Of a stretch of DNA of 56,739 nucleotides, positions 24,947-34,884 are shown one piece after another. Where the stretch lies: contig JALRFY010000183.1 in assembly GCA_023253625.1 (NCBI GenBank), forward strand, positions 1 through 56,739, given 5' to 3'. How positions within the stretch are numbered: position 1 is the stretch's first letter; every line of letters starts with the position of its first letter. This DNA is from Akkermansiaceae bacterium. Its GTDB lineage: Bacteria; Verrucomicrobiota; Verrucomicrobiia; Verrucomicrobiales; Akkermansiaceae. The position numbers and the translations under genes are program-made. The notes below the pieces were generated by a model. The model made no database searches, was not told the DNA's origin, and worked only from the letters and a program-made list of their open reading frames with translations.

Positions 24947-26538
24947 CGGATGCGGATCATGCGGGTGAGCGGAATCAGGCCGGCGAGGCACACCAGCACC
25001 ATGAGCAGGCCGGGCACGGAAGCTTCCGGCATGCGCGATTCGGCAGCCAGCCGATAGGTGCGGGTGGCGAGCGTTTCAAAGTCGAATGGCCGGAGCACCA
25101 GCGTGAGGGTGAGTTCCTTGAAGACATCCACGAACGCGAGGATTGCGCCGGTGACGATGGCCGGCCGGATCAGCGGCAGATCGATGGTGGCCAGCGCTTG
25201 CAAAGGCCCGGCGCCGAGCGTGCGGGCGGCGTGGTGGAGCGTGCCGGAGACCCGTTCGAGCGCCGCTGCGCCGGGTTGGATCGCCACCGCGAGAAAGCGG
25301 ATGAAATACGCCAGCAGCAGACCGAACACCGAGGCGCTCAACGCCACACCTGCGAAGCCCGGACGCGCCGCCAGCCAGGAAACCACCGCCGCCACACCCA
25401 CCGCCACCAGCGCGCTGGGCAGCACATAACCGAGCAGGCCGATGCGCTGGGCAAGCAGCAGCCCGCCACCGGAAAATGCACGCCGCCCGGCCACCAGCAC
25501 CACCGCGCCGAGAGTGATGAACAGGGCTGCCGCCGCCGCCAGCCCCACCGAATGCAGCGTGGCGACCAGGTTTCCGGACCAATCGATGCGTTCGAACGAC
25601 TGCACCGCCCAGCGTCCCATGCGCCAGCCGGGAATGAGAAAACCGGGCAGCAGCGGCAGCAGGCACAGCGACCATGCCAGCAGCACGCCGCCGGGCCCGC
25701 AGTGCCTGCGGGAGAGTGGTTGGGTGGAGGGATCCGCGGCGAAGCGCCGACGGCCGCGTTGCCAACGCTCGGCTCCCACCAGCAGCAACACCAATACCAT
25801 CAACACCAGTGCCAGCCGCATCGCCGCGCCCGCGTGGCCCTCGCCCCAGGCGCGGAAAATCCCCGGAGTGAGCGGCGTGAGACCGAACGCGGTGACCACC
25901 CCGTAATCGTTCATCGTTTCCATCGCCACCAAGCTGGCCCCGGCCGCGATCGCCGGCCGCGCCATCGGCATCGCCACCTGCATGAACCCGCGCAGCGGCG
26001 TGGCCCCGAGCATCCGCGCCGCCTCCAAGGGGGCCGCCGCCTCGCGCGCAAACACCGCCCGACAGGTGAGATACGCATACGGAAACAAGGTGGAGGCCAG
26101 AATCCCGACCGCGAACACCCACGGCGAGACTTTCTGCACCATCAGGAACGCATCGATGCCGAAACGCTGCCGCACCCATACGTAAAATGGAACCAGCCCT
26201 TCCGAGAGATCAATGTAGGCCACCGCCGCCACGAATCCCGGCATCGCCAAAGGCAGCAGCAAGGCCCACTCGAAGATCTTGCGACCCGGGAAATCGTTCA
26301 CCGAGACCTGCCATGCGGCCGGCAACCCAAACAGGATTGCCAGCGCCGTGACAGACGCAACCAGAGCCAACGATTGCCAGACATGCCCGCCGAGTCGCGG
26401 CCATACCAACTCCTGCCATGCCTCACCGGCGGGCATCAGCGCGCGCAGAAGCACCACCGCCACCGGCAGCAGGACCACCACTGCGGGCAGCCACACCAGC
26501 GCCTTGGCCGGCAGGAAGTGGATCGGGCGCGTTGGCAT
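24943..26538 (-). CDS. fbpB: Iron(III)-type ABC transporter permease, fused two-domain
   Basis: A 531-aa membrane protein with two tandem permease domains, about twelve helices in total, so one chain supplies both halves of the channel. Each half carries an EAA-like loop for ATPase contact: EAARMLGATPLRGFMQVAMPMARPAI near residue 190 and AARTLGAGPLQALATIDLPLIRPAI near residue 440. This layout is typical of the FbpB/AfuB/SfuB iron transporters. It lies 12 bp after the substrate-binding protein gene and overlaps the ATPase gene by 4 bases, so the three form one operon. Confidence 0.9.
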   Translation of the reverse strand: MPTRPIHFLPAKALVWLPAVVVLLPVAVVLLRALMPAGEAWQELVWPRLGGHVWQSLALVASVTALAILFGLPAAWQVSVNDFPGRKIFEWALLLPLAMPGFVAAVAYIDLSEGLVPFYVWVRQRFGIDAFLMVQKVSPWVFAVGILASTLFPYAYLTCRAVFAREAAAPLEAARMLGATPLRGFMQVAMPMARPAIAAGASLVAMETMNDYGVVTAFGLTPLTPGIFRAWGEGHAGAAMRLALVLMVLVLLLVGAERWQRGRRRFAADPSTQPLSRRHCGPGGVLLAWSLCLLPLLPGFLIPGWRMGRWAVQSFERIDWSGNLVATLHSVGLAAAAALFITLGAVVLVAGRRAFSGGGLLLAQRIGLLGYVLPSALVAVGVAAVVSWLAARPGFAGVALSASVFGLLLAYFIRFLAVAIQPGAAALERVSGTLHHAARTLGAGPLQALATIDLPLIRPAIVTGAILAFVDVFKELTLTLVLRPFDFETLATRTYRLAAESRMPEASVPGLLMVLVCLAGLIPLTRMIRIR

Positions 26539-26550
26539 CGGCCTCCGGTC

Positions 26551-27576
26551 TTACTTCCAACCGGCCGCGTCGAACAAGCGCTGTGCCTTCAGTTGGGACT
26601 CTCCCATCGTGGGAAACGTGGTGGTATCGATCTTGAAATCGCCCCACTTCGCATGGTGCGGGTTCAGGCTGGTGTCCATTGAGAGCGGATGTTCGTGGCT
26701 GCCCTTGGCGAGGGTCGCCTGCACTTCGGGTGAAACGAGGAATTCGAGATACTTGCGTGCGTTTTCCACATTCTTCGCATGCTTGACCACACTGGCCGCA
26801 CTCACGTTCACGTGGGTGCCGCGTCCGTCCTGGTTGGGAAAGACCACCCGCATCTTCGCGGCCGCGCGGCGCTCGGCGGGATCGGGTGAGTCAAGCAACA
26901 GCCCGAGATAATAGGTATTGGATATGCAGACATCCGCCAGCCCCGCGGCGCAGGCCTTGATCTGGTCGCGATCACCACCTTGCGGCGGGCGCGCCATGTT
27001 TGCAGACACGCCCTTCGCCCATACCCTTGCTTTTTCCTCGCCCAGCGCGCTCACCATTGAGGCCATCAACGATTGGTTGTAGCTGTTGGTGGAGGATCTC
27101 ACCAGCAGTCGGCCGCGCCACTGCGGCTTGGCAAGATCCTCGTAATTTTTGATTTCACCCGGTTTCACACGATCCGCCGCCACCATGATGACCCGCGCCC
27201 GCAGCGTGTAGGGATACCAGAAACCCTCCGGATCGCGCAGTGCCGCGGGTGTGGCCTGGGCGAGCGCTTTCGATTGCACCGCCTGCAAGAGGCCGTCCTG
27301 CCGTGCCCGCTGCATGCGGCCGGCATCCACCGTCACCAGCAAGTCCGCAGGGCTGTTGGCACCCTCCGATTTCAGCCGCTCGATCAATTGATCCGCCTCG
27401 GCATTCACCACCTTGACCTCGATCCCGGTTTTTTCGGTGAACAGGCGGTTCACCTGCTGGTCCACTTCGTAGTGGCGGTGCGAGTAGATGTTCAAAACCT
27501 CCCCGGCCGAAGCCGGCAGGAAAAGGGCGGTTGTAACCAGACAGACAGAGAGGTGCTTGTTGCGAATCATTCTCAT
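26551..27576 (-). CDS. Iron(III) ABC transporter substrate-binding protein (FutA/FbpA family)
   Basis: A 341-aa periplasmic protein from the ATG at 27576; an ATG two codons later is equally possible. A signal peptide covers about residues 1-24 (IRNKHLSVCLVTTALFLPASAG). The mature protein starts VLNIYSHRHYEVDQQVNRLFTEKTGIEVKVV, the FutA/FbpA opening with Tyr/His ligands, and carries the paired tyrosines of the iron site in SNTYYLGLLL plus the DLLVTVDAGR block. It delivers Fe3+ to the fused permease. A Fur-like inverted repeat overlaps the start codon, in keeping with iron control. It is divergent from dnaG, with 235 bp between the starts. Confidence 0.9.
   Translation of the reverse strand: MRMIRNKHLSVCLVTTALFLPASAGEVLNIYSHRHYEVDQQVNRLFTEKTGIEVKVVNAEADQLIERLKSEGANSPADLLVTVDAGRMQRARQDGLLQAVQSKALAQATPAALRDPEGFWYPYTLRARVIMVAADRVKPGEIKNYEDLAKPQWRGRLLVRSSTNSYNQSLMASMVSALGEEKARVWAKGVSANMARPPQGGDRDQIKACAAGLADVCISNTYYLGLLLDSPDPAERRAAAKMRVVFPNQDGRGTHVNVSAASVVKHAKNVENARKYLEFLVSPEVQATLAKGSHEHPLSMDTSLNPHHAKWGDFKIDTTTFPTMGESQLKAQRLFDAAGWK
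27561..27575. promoter_or_regulatory. Fur-like operator at the iron transporter start
   Basis: TGCGAAT-C-ATTCTCA; read on the minus strand, TGAGAAT-G-ATTCGCA matches the 7-1-7 Fur core TGATAAT-N-ATTATCA at 11 of 14 positions by eye. It overlaps the start codon of the iron-binding protein, an allowed but close position. No fur gene is in the window. Confidence 0.35.
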
Positions 27577-27811
27577 CAGGCGCAAATCTGCCTCGCTTGC
27601 TCCATCCCGCAAGTGCAAATGCGGCCATGTGCGGCTTGCAGTGGTGGGCGGCGCGTCCATGCCGGCGGCGATTTCGCATGACCGTCCGCGTGCTGGAAAT
27701 GCGCTTTGGCGAAACGGCCAAACGCCTCATGCGGGTGGCGGTGATATTTTTCGCGGCACGGGGATTGTCGCGCTGGGGGGCAGGTGGGTATGCTGGCAGG
27801 GCGGCAACGCC

Positions 27812-29716
27812 ATGGCCCAGATTTCCAAGGAAAACATCGAGCAGGTTCTCAGCGCGACGGATATCGTCGATCTGGTGAACTCGTATGTGCCGTTGAAGCG
27901 GGCGGGCACGCAGTTCCGCGCGAATTGCCCGTTCCACAACGAGAAGTCGCCGTCGTTCTACGTGAACCCGGCGCGGCAGAGTTTCCACTGCTTCGGCTGT
28001 GGCAAGGGTGGCGATGCGATCTCGTTCGTGCGCGATTACGAGAACCTGCCCTTCGTCGAGGCGGTGCGGAGGCTGGCGCAGCGTGCCGGTGTGCAGGTGC
28101 GTGAGGAGGAAGTGGACCCGGAGGAGGAACGCCGCCGCCGCGGCAAGGGACGCTTGCTCGACTTGCACCGCGAGGCATCGGCGTTTTTTCATCAACAGCT
28201 GCTCACCGCGCCCGAGGCGGAGCACGCGCGGGCCTACATCAAGTCGCGAGGCTTCGGCCGCGAAATGGCCGTCAACTGGCAGGTCGGCTGGATGCCGGAA
28301 AACGCGCGGGTTTTTCTCGATTGGGCGCGCGAAAGGAAATTCAGCGGCCGCGAGCTGGTGGACTCCGGCATTTGCTACCTGCGCGAGGAGGGAAACCCGA
28401 AATCCGGCATCCGCGTGCGCTTCCGTGACCGCCTGATGTTTCCGATCCGCAACGAGATCGGCGACGTGATCGCCTTCAGCGGCCGGCAGCTGCGCGAGGA
28501 CCCGAACAGCGGAAAATATGTCAACTCGCCCGAGACCGTCCTGTTTCGCAAGTCTCGCGTGTTGTTCGCGCTCGACCGCGCTCGCAAGCCGATCCTGCGC
28601 GAAAAGGCAGCGTTGTTGTGCGAGGGGCAGCTCGATGCCATCGCCTGCCACGAAGCTGGAATCGATCACGCGCTCGCACCGCTCGGCACCGCCTTCACGC
28701 GCGATCACGCCAAGCTGCTCAAGCGCTACACCAAGGATATCGTGATCTGTTACGATGCCGATGCCGCCGGCCTGGCGGCCACCACGCGGGCCTTCCGTGA
28801 ACTCTCGCCGGAGGGGCTGGCGGTGCGCGTGGCGCGCATGACGGCAGGCGAGGATCCGGATTCCTATCTCGGCAAACACGGGGCCGATGGATTCCGAAAA
28901 CTGCTCGACCAGGCGCGCGCGTTCTTCGACTTCAAGCTCGACATGGCGCGCGACACCGGCGCGCTCGACAGCGCGGCCGGACGTGCCGACTTGCTCGCCG
29001 AATGCGCGGATCTCCTCGGCGCGATGGGTGATTTCGCCGACCGGGAAAACCAGATCAACGTCGTGGCAGGGCGCTTGCAGACTTCCGTCACCGCGTTGCG
29101 CCAGGAAATCGCCCGGCTCAAGGCGCGTCCCCAGGCGCGCCAGCGCGGCGAATTGCCCGGCGAAGACACCAAGCTGGCACCGGTCGAGCCGACGCGCATG
29201 CACCGCATTGTCGCCTTCATGTGCCACCTTGCGCTCTCGTCCAGCACGGCCCAGCATTTGCTCGCCGAGCAGTTTGAGACCCTGCACGAGGCCGGTCCAT
29301 GGATCGAGGGTGTGGCTTTGTTGGAAGCGATCCTGAGTGCCGCCCCGGATGCGGGATCGAGCGCCGCGGTGAATACGTTTCTCGCCAGCCTGCCCGAGGC
29401 CGACCGCCTCGCGCTGGCCCAGGTGGTGGTGCTCGAAGGGGCGCCGGAAGACGGCATGCTCGCCGCCGAGCACTCGCTCGCGCTGCTTTCCGGCACCGTG
29501 CTTCAACGCCGCGACGCCTCGGTGAAAGCCACCCTGAAACAACCCGGCCTTACCCCGGAGCGCATCGCTGAATTGATGGCCGAGGCCAAGGAAATCAGCT
29601 CCCTGCTCCGCGGAATCGGGCAGCGCTTCGAGTTCGACGACGAACTCCCGCCCTCCACCTACAAGCCGAAGGTTCCCGATTGGAAAAAGCGTTTCCAAAA
29701 AGACCGCCCGGCATGA
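27812..29716 (+). CDS. dnaG: DNA primase
   Basis: Makes RNA primers at the replication fork. The start at 27812 gives 634 aa beginning MAQISKENIEQVLSATDIVDLV, the standard opening; a longer open frame upstream has no family resemblance. The CHC2 zinc site is C39, H42, C60, C63 (CPFH..CFGC). The RNA-polymerase core follows (FRDRLMFPIRNEIGDVIAFSGR near residue 205), then the TOPRIM acidic residues in LLCEGQLDAIACHEAGI and ICYDADAAG. The C-terminal helicase-interaction region is divergent. It is not next to rpoD or rpsU as in many genomes. Confidence 0.95.
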   Translation: MAQISKENIEQVLSATDIVDLVNSYVPLKRAGTQFRANCPFHNEKSPSFYVNPARQSFHCFGCGKGGDAISFVRDYENLPFVEAVRRLAQRAGVQVREEEVDPEEERRRRGKGRLLDLHREASAFFHQQLLTAPEAEHARAYIKSRGFGREMAVNWQVGWMPENARVFLDWARERKFSGRELVDSGICYLREEGNPKSGIRVRFRDRLMFPIRNEIGDVIAFSGRQLREDPNSGKYVNSPETVLFRKSRVLFALDRARKPILREKAALLCEGQLDAIACHEAGIDHALAPLGTAFTRDHAKLLKRYTKDIVICYDADAAGLAATTRAFRELSPEGLAVRVARMTAGEDPDSYLGKHGADGFRKLLDQARAFFDFKLDMARDTGALDSAAGRADLLAECADLLGAMGDFADRENQINVVAGRLQTSVTALRQEIARLKARPQARQRGELPGEDTKLAPVEPTRMHRIVAFMCHLALSSSTAQHLLAEQFETLHEAGPWIEGVALLEAILSAAPDAGSSAAVNTFLASLPEADRLALAQVVVLEGAPEDGMLAAEHSLALLSGTVLQRRDASVKATLKQPGLTPERIAELMAEAKEISSLLRGIGQRFEFDDELPPSTYKPKVPDWKKRFQKDRPA

Positions 29717-29799
29717 CGGCGCGCCGCATTGTTTCGCAGAACTTGGATCGAGGCCGCTTTCCGCTTGATGATCCCCGGGAAATCCCGTGGCGTTGGCAC

Positions 29800-30960
29800 A
29801 TGGGCAACACGATTTATAAAACGGCCGCGGCCATTTCATCATCCATCCTGGCCATCCACCTTTCATTCGCCGGCGAGACGATCGATCTGCTCAAGGACGG
29901 CCCGCTCGACGCCTTCCGCCCGGTCACAGGCTGGCGAGGCGTGGCGGAGGCCAGCGCGGCGGCCGGAGAAACCGCGATGAGCGCGCAAGGCGAGGGCAAA
30001 ATCCTGCTGAACACCGGGAAGCCCGGCGACAAGGCTCCCTACCTGCTCACGAAGCAGGAATTCGGCGATGTGCGGATCGATCTGGAATTCATGGTCCCGC
30101 GCCGCTCGAACTCCGGGGTTTACCTGATGGGGCGCTACGAGGTGCAGATTTTCGACAGCTTCGGTCGCGAGCGTCCCGGCTTCGGCGACCTCGGGGGGAT
30201 CTATCAGCAATTCGATCCGTCCCGGCCCAAGGATCATCAGGGCTTTGCCGGCGTCGCGCCGCTCCATAACGCCGCCAAGGCACCGGGCGAATGGCAGACG
30301 ATGACCATCGTGTTCCGCGCACCGCGTTTCCTCGGCAATGGCGTCAAGGCGCGTGACGCCGTGTTCGAGTCAGTCCACGTCAACGGCGTGCTGGTGCAGG
30401 ACAATGTGTCATCTTCCGGCCACACGCGCTCGGCACCCTTCGAGGGCGATGCCGCAACAGGCCCGATCGCCATCCAGGGCGATCACGGGCCTGTTGCGAT
30501 CCGTTCGTTCATGGTCACGCCGCTGCCCGATCTGGAAACCGTCCGCCTCACGGAACTCGACGCCTACTGGGCCGAGGTCTCGCGCAGTGTGAGGGAAGGG
30601 GACTTCGCCGCCTACAAGGCCACCTGCCATCCGGATGGCGTGCTGGTCACCGGCATCAAGCAAACCAGCTACCCGCTCGGCCAGGCGCTGCTGCGTTGGA
30701 AGCGCGAGTTCGACGACGCCAAGGCAGGTCTCACCCGGCCGGAAGTGGAATTCCGCTTTTCACACCGCTACGGCGACGCCACCACTGCCCACGAGGCCGG
30801 GATTTTCCGTTACATCTCACGCAATGGCGACGAGCCGGAACAGATCGAATACATCCACTTCGAGGTGCTTTTGCTGAAACGCGACGGCACCTGGCAAACG
30901 ATGATGGAATACCAGAAAGGTCTGGCCACCCAGGCGGATTGGGACGCGCTCACGCCATGA
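29800..30960 (+). CDS. DUF1080 protein with C-terminal SnoaL-like domain
   Basis: A 386-aa exported protein. The start at 29800 opens a signal peptide (MGNTIYKTAAAISSSILAIHLSFAGE). The N-terminal domain (about 25-240) has the DUF1080 concanavalin-like pattern: a tryptophan-bearing opening segment, LLTKQEFGDVRIDLEFMVPRRSNSGVYLMGRYEVQIFDS, and a final strand PIAIQGDHGPVAIRSFMVTPL. DUF1080 is now described as a 3-keto-disaccharide hydrolase family, abundant in Verrucomicrobia and Planctomycetes. The C-terminal part (about 250-386) resembles a SnoaL/DUF4440 cone domain (AYWAEVSRSVREGDFAAYKATCHPDGVLV..WQTMMEYQKG). The fusion suggests sugar-derivative chemistry in the periplasm. It follows dnaG by 83 bp and converges on phoU. 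Confidence 0.85.
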   Translation: MGNTIYKTAAAISSSILAIHLSFAGETIDLLKDGPLDAFRPVTGWRGVAEASAAAGETAMSAQGEGKILLNTGKPGDKAPYLLTKQEFGDVRIDLEFMVPRRSNSGVYLMGRYEVQIFDSFGRERPGFGDLGGIYQQFDPSRPKDHQGFAGVAPLHNAAKAPGEWQTMTIVFRAPRFLGNGVKARDAVFESVHVNGVLVQDNVSSSGHTRSAPFEGDAATGPIAIQGDHGPVAIRSFMVTPLPDLETVRLTELDAYWAEVSRSVREGDFAAYKATCHPDGVLVTGIKQTSYPLGQALLRWKREFDDAKAGLTRPEVEFRFSHRYGDATTAHEAGIFRYISRNGDEPEQIEYIHFEVLLLKRDGTWQTMMEYQKGLATQADWDALTP

Positions 30961-30990
30961 TTCCACCGCGTAAGCGCGGCGGTCAGGCAG

Positions 30991-31674
30991 TCAGCCGAGT
31001 TCGCGATTGCTTTCGTGGCGGAGGTCCCGGGCGGCTTCGAGAAATACCGAGTCCTCGCCGATGTTCACCGCAAGGTCGCCGACGCGCTCGAGCGAACGGG
31101 TGACGAGAATGAGGTGGAGGTAGTCCTCGCTGCGGCCCTTGTTCTGTTCGAGGCGCGCGCTGAAGGTGGCATTGGCCTCCTTGTGCTGGCGATCGAGCTC
31201 CTTGTCGCGGGCGTGGAGCGCCGCACCGAGCGTGGCGTTGTGGTCGGTGTAGGCGGAAATGGCGTCGCGCAGCAGGTGGTCTGCCAGCGTGTAAAGCGGC
31301 TCGATGAGCGTGATTTCCTGCAGTTCCGGGCTGTCACTCATCTTGCGGGCGCGCTTGGCGATGCTGGTGGCGTGATCCGATATGCGCTCGAGGTTCATCG
31401 AGATTTTCATCGATGAAATGACCAGCCGGAGATCAGTGGCCATGGGATGGAAACGGACCAGGATTTGCATGCCCAGCTGGTCGATGCGGCGCTCATGCTC
31501 GTCCACCTCGTCGTCGTCGGCGATGACCGCGTTGGCGAGTTCGGCATTGCGTTCGAGCAGGGAATGCACGGCGCGTTCGAGGTTGTGGCGGGCTTTGCCG
31601 GCCATGGAGATCACCTCGCCGCGAAGCGCCGAGATCGCCTGGTCGAAGTCCTGGAGGATGTGGGGCGTGTGCAT
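30991..31674 (-). CDS. phoU: Phosphate signalling regulator PhoU
   Basis: A 227-aa all-helical protein with the two PhoU three-helix repeats. Metal-binding-type motifs are visible: DDDEVDEHERRIDQLGMQI and SMNLERISDHATSIAKRA in the first half, ARDKELDRQHKEANATF and TRSLERVGDLAVNIGEDSVFL in the second. PhoU links the Pst transporter to the PhoR-PhoB system and represses the regulon when phosphate is sufficient. The start at 31674 lies 7 bases after the pstB stop; a longer frame would run into pstB. Last gene of the pst operon. Neither phoR nor phoB is in the window. Confidence 0.95.
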   Translation of the reverse strand: MHTPHILQDFDQAISALRGEVISMAGKARHNLERAVHSLLERNAELANAVIADDDEVDEHERRIDQLGMQILVRFHPMATDLRLVISSMKISMNLERISDHATSIAKRARKMSDSPELQEITLIEPLYTLADHLLRDAISAYTDHNATLGAALHARDKELDRQHKEANATFSARLEQNKGRSEDYLHLILVTRSLERVGDLAVNIGEDSVFLEAARDLRHESNRELG

Positions 31675-31681
31675 GGCGGTG

Positions 31682-32464
31682 TCAGCCGAATCGGCCGGTG
31701 ATGTATTCTTCGGTGCGCCTCTGGGCGGGATTGGAGAAGATTTTGGAGCTGTAGTCGTATTCAATCAGGTCGCCGAGATAGAAGAATGCGGTGCGGTCGG
31801 AAACGCGCGAGGCCTGCTGCATGTTGTGGGTGACGATAACAATCGTATAACTTTCGCGCAGCTCAAGGATGAGTTCCTCGACGCGGGCGGTGGCGATGGG
31901 ATCCAGCGCCGAGCAGGGCTCGTCCATCAGGATGATTTCGGGATCGACGGCGCAGGTGCGGGCAATGCAGAGGCGCTGTTGTTGTCCGCCGGAAAGGCCG
32001 AAGGCGCTCTCGGGGAGACGGTCCTTTACCTCATCCCACAGCGCCGCGCCGCGCAGGGCTTTTTCGACGGTTTCATCGAGCACGGATTTCCTTTTCTCGC
32101 CGAGGATGCGCGGGCCGTAGGCGATGTTCTCGTAGATGCTGCGCGGGAATGGATTGGATTTCTGGAACACCATGCCGACACGGCGGCGGAGTTCCACCGC
32201 ATCGATTTCCGGGCTGTGGATCTCGGTGCCGTCGATACGGATTTCCCCGCGGGTGACACGCGCGCCGGGGATGAAGTCGTTCATGCGGTTGAAGCAGCGC
32301 AGCAGGGTGGACTTGCCGCAGCCGGACGGGCCGATGAAGGCGGTGATCTCGTGGCGCGGGATGTTCAGATTCAGATTCTTCAATGCCACCGCCGCGCCAT
32401 AACTGAAATCCATTTCGCGGACCTCGATGGCATGGGGCGGGGGACTTGTGGCGTTGGATGACAT
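31682..32464 (-). CDS. pstB: Phosphate ABC transporter ATP-binding protein PstB (second copy)
   Basis: A 260-aa ATPase with Walker [10 protein letters not shown], the PstB-specific [21 protein letters not shown]-type block interrupted by one Arg, signature LSGGQQQR, Walker B IILMDEP and H-loop IVTHNMQQA. It couples ATP hydrolysis to phosphate import through PstC/PstA. It lies 3 bp after a second, clearly homologous pstB, so the operon encodes two ATPases. The copies differ throughout (for example [25 protein letters not shown] here against a [16 protein letters not shown] tail there), meaning an old duplication rather than a recent one. It may form a PstB heterodimer or give a phosphate-level switch. 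Confidence 0.94.
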   Translation of the reverse strand: MSSNATSPPPHAIEVREMDFSYGAAVALKNLNLNIPRHEITAFIGPSGCGKSTLLRCFNRMNDFIPGARVTRGEIRIDGTEIHSPEIDAVELRRRVGMVFQKSNPFPRSIYENIAYGPRILGEKRKSVLDETVEKALRGAALWDEVKDRLPESAFGLSGGQQQRLCIARTCAVDPEIILMDEPCSALDPIATARVEELILELRESYTIVIVTHNMQQASRVSDRTAFFYLGDLIEYDYSSKIFSNPAQRRTEEYITGRFG

Positions 32465-32467
32465 GGC

Positions 32468-33247
32468 TCAACTGAAGCGGCCGGTGATGTAGGCCTCGGT
32501 TTCCGGATGGGAGGGTTTTTCGAAAATCTGGACGGTCTCGCCGTATTCGATGAGGCGGCCCATGTAGAGGAAGGCGGTGCGGTGCGAGCAGCGCGTGGCC
32601 TGCTCCATGTTGTGGGTGACGATGACGATGGTGTAAGTCTCGCTGAGCTTGGTGATGAGTTGCTCGATCTTGAGCGTGGCGAGCGGGTCGAGCGCGGCGC
32701 AGGGCTCGTCCATCAGCAGGATTTCCGGCTGGTTGGCGATGGCACGGGCGATGCACAGGCGCTGCTGCTGGCCGCCGGAAAGACCGAACGCGGACTCGTG
32801 CAGACGGTCCTTCACCTCGTCCCACAGCGCGGCCGCCTTGAGCGAGCGCTCGACGGTTTCGTCGAGTTCCTTTTTGCGGGAGCGACCGGCCACGCGCAGG
32901 CTGAAGACGACGTTTTCGTAGATCGACTTGGCGAACGGATTGTATTTCTGGAACACCATGCCGACGCGCTTGCGCAGCGAAATGACCTCCACCGAGGGAT
33001 CGTAAAGGCTGGCACCGTTGAGCCGGATGTCGCCCTCGTGGCGCACGCCATCGATCAGGTCGTTCATGCGGTTCATGTTGCGCAGCAAGGTGGACTTGCC
33101 GCAACCGGACGGACCGATGAGTGCGGTCACCCGGCGCTCGGGGATGGCCATGTCGATATTGAACAAGGCTTGGCTGCCACCGTAGTGGAAACTGAAGTTT
33201 TCCACGCGGATGAAATCGGGACGGGGCGCTGGTGCGGAGTCGGGCAT
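32468..33247 (-). CDS. pstB: Phosphate ABC transporter ATP-binding protein PstB (first copy)
   Basis: A 259-aa ATPase of the same family. Walker [45 protein letters not shown], signature LSGGQQQR, Walker B ILLMDEP and H-loop IVTHNMEQA. The start at 33247 sits 2 bases after the pstA stop; the open frame continues upstream only as a shadow of pstA. It contains the Cys in DEPCAALDP that is typical of PstB. Together with the following pstB it gives the transporter two non-identical ATPase subunits. Confidence 0.95.
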   Translation of the reverse strand: MPDSAPAPRPDFIRVENFSFHYGGSQALFNIDMAIPERRVTALIGPSGCGKSTLLRNMNRMNDLIDGVRHEGDIRLNGASLYDPSVEVISLRKRVGMVFQKYNPFAKSIYENVVFSLRVAGRSRKKELDETVERSLKAAALWDEVKDRLHESAFGLSGGQQQRLCIARAIANQPEILLMDEPCAALDPLATLKIEQLITKLSETYTIVIVTHNMEQATRCSHRTAFLYMGRLIEYGETVQIFEKPSHPETEAYITGRFS

Positions 33248-33249
33248 TC

Positions 33250-34881
33250 TCAGAAACTGCTGGCGGCGAAGCGTTTTCTCAGGCGGTTGCGGATGTGGAT
33301 GGCGGCGAGGTTGAGGGTGACCACCACGACGATGAGCAGCAGCGCGGTGGCATACACCATCGGCTTGGCGGCTTCGGCGTCCGGCGATTGGAAACCGAGG
33401 TCGTAGATGTGGAAACCGAGGTGCATGAACTTGCGCTCGGGGTGGACGAAGGGCGCGATGTCGTCGATGGGGAGCGAAGGGGCGAGTTTCACCACACCGA
33501 CCAGCATGAGCGGTGCGACCTCGCCGGCACCGCGCGCCATGGCGAGAATGATGCCTGTCAAAATGCCGGGCAGCGAGGCGGGAAGCACGACGCGCTGGAT
33601 CGTCTGCCACTTCGATGCGCCGCAGGCGAGCGCGGCCTCGCGGACGCCGCGCGGCACGGCGGAAAGCGCTTCTTCGGTGGCGACGATGACGACCGGCAGC
33701 GTGAGCAACGCCAGCGTGAGCGAGGCCCACAGGATGCCGGGCGTGCCGTAGGTGGGGGTGGGTAGCTTGTCGGAGAACAACATGCGGTCGATGCCGCCGC
33801 CGACGGTGTAAACGAAGAAAGCGAGGCCGAAGACGCCGAAGACGATGGAGGGCACGCCGGCGAGGTTGTTGACCGAGATGCGGACGATCCGGACGAGCTG
33901 GCCTTGTTTTGCATATTCGCGCAGATAGATCGCACAGATCACGCCGAAGGGGGTGACGAACAGGCTCATGGCGAGTGTCATGATGACGGTGCCGAAAATG
34001 GCGGGAAACACACCGCCCTCGGTGTTGGCCTCGCGCGGGTCTTCTGTGAGAAAGGTGCCGATGCGGCGGAACATTTCGCCGAGGCGGCCCATCAATCCGG
34101 CCTCGTTGGCGGGGAAGACATGGATGAGCTTTTCCGCCGGAAACACGATTTCGCGTCCATCCACGGCCTCGGCGATGAAACGGCTGAGATTGAGTTTTTC
34201 GCGGATGGCCTGTGCCTGCGATTGGAGGCGCGTGAATTCCTCCTGCAACATCGCGCGGCGGGCGGCGGCGGTTTCGGGATTGATCCTGCCGGCGCGCTCG
34301 GCGCGGTCGATTTCGGTGAGTTCGCGGCTGTTGGCACCGATTTGCTTGCGCTCGATTCGCAGCATGCGCGTGCGGTCCTCCGCGGCGCGCTCGATGGTCT
34401 CATTCAGCGCCTTTTCGAATCCGGGCTCGCCGGCGGCGATACGGCCGGCGGGCGTTTCCATCGCGACGGCGCGCACGATCGCCGGGCCGTATTCCATTCG
34501 CTCGACCAGCAGGAGATCGCCCGGCCGGGTGCTTGCCGCGATGTTGGCACGGTCGATGAATTTGAATCCCTCGCCATAAAGGTCGCGGTTGCCCCGGAAG
34601 ACCTGGATTTCCTCGTGCACCACGCCTTCGCCGTCGCGGCGCTGGCGTTCCTCGGTGATGTAGCCGGCGATCGTTTCCACAATATCGCCGGTTTGCACTT
34701 CCATCAGCTCGATCTGGCGCGGCCAGAACGACGCGGTGCCCTTGACGAGGATGAGCAGGATGAGCGCCATCGCCATGACCACGCCCACAGCGAGGCCGGC
34801 GGCGGTGAGCCAGACCCACGGCTCGCCCTTGCGGGAACGGCCGGTGGTGGCGAATGGCGTGCTGGGTGGGGCGGGGGGCAT
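33250..34881 (-). CDS. pstA: Phosphate ABC transporter permease PstA (long form)
   Basis: A 543-aa membrane protein, about twice the length of E. coli PstA. After one helix (about 26-48) comes a roughly 200-residue extracytoplasmic insertion rich in charged and predicted coiled-coil sequence ([20 protein letters not shown]-type region near residues 165-230), as in the DUF3333-bearing PstA forms of some proteobacteria. The typical permease domain follows (about 285-530; [52 protein letters not shown]). It pairs with the equally enlarged PstC. It lies 3 bases downstream of pstC. Confidence 0.93.
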   Translation of the reverse strand: MPPAPPSTPFATTGRSRKGEPWVWLTAAGLAVGVVMAMALILLILVKGTASFWPRQIELMEVQTGDIVETIAGYITEERQRRDGEGVVHEEIQVFRGNRDLYGEGFKFIDRANIAASTRPGDLLLVERMEYGPAIVRAVAMETPAGRIAAGEPGFEKALNETIERAAEDRTRMLRIERKQIGANSRELTEIDRAERAGRINPETAAARRAMLQEEFTRLQSQAQAIREKLNLSRFIAEAVDGREIVFPAEKLIHVFPANEAGLMGRLGEMFRRIGTFLTEDPREANTEGGVFPAIFGTVIMTLAMSLFVTPFGVICAIYLREYAKQGQLVRIVRISVNNLAGVPSIVFGVFGLAFFVYTVGGGIDRMLFSDKLPTPTYGTPGILWASLTLALLTLPVVIVATEEALSAVPRGVREAALACGASKWQTIQRVVLPASLPGILTGIILAMARGAGEVAPLMLVGVVKLAPSLPIDDIAPFVHPERKFMHLGFHIYDLGFQSPDAEAAKPMVYATALLLIVVVVTLNLAAIHIRNRLRKRFAASSF

Positions 34882-34884
34882 CGG

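Noticed and set aside
27155-29866. A 903-codon minus-strand open frame opposite dnaG
   Set aside because: It is the antisense image of a well-supported gene in high-GC DNA; the translation shows no family resemblance and its tail overlaps the iron-binding protein gene in another frame.
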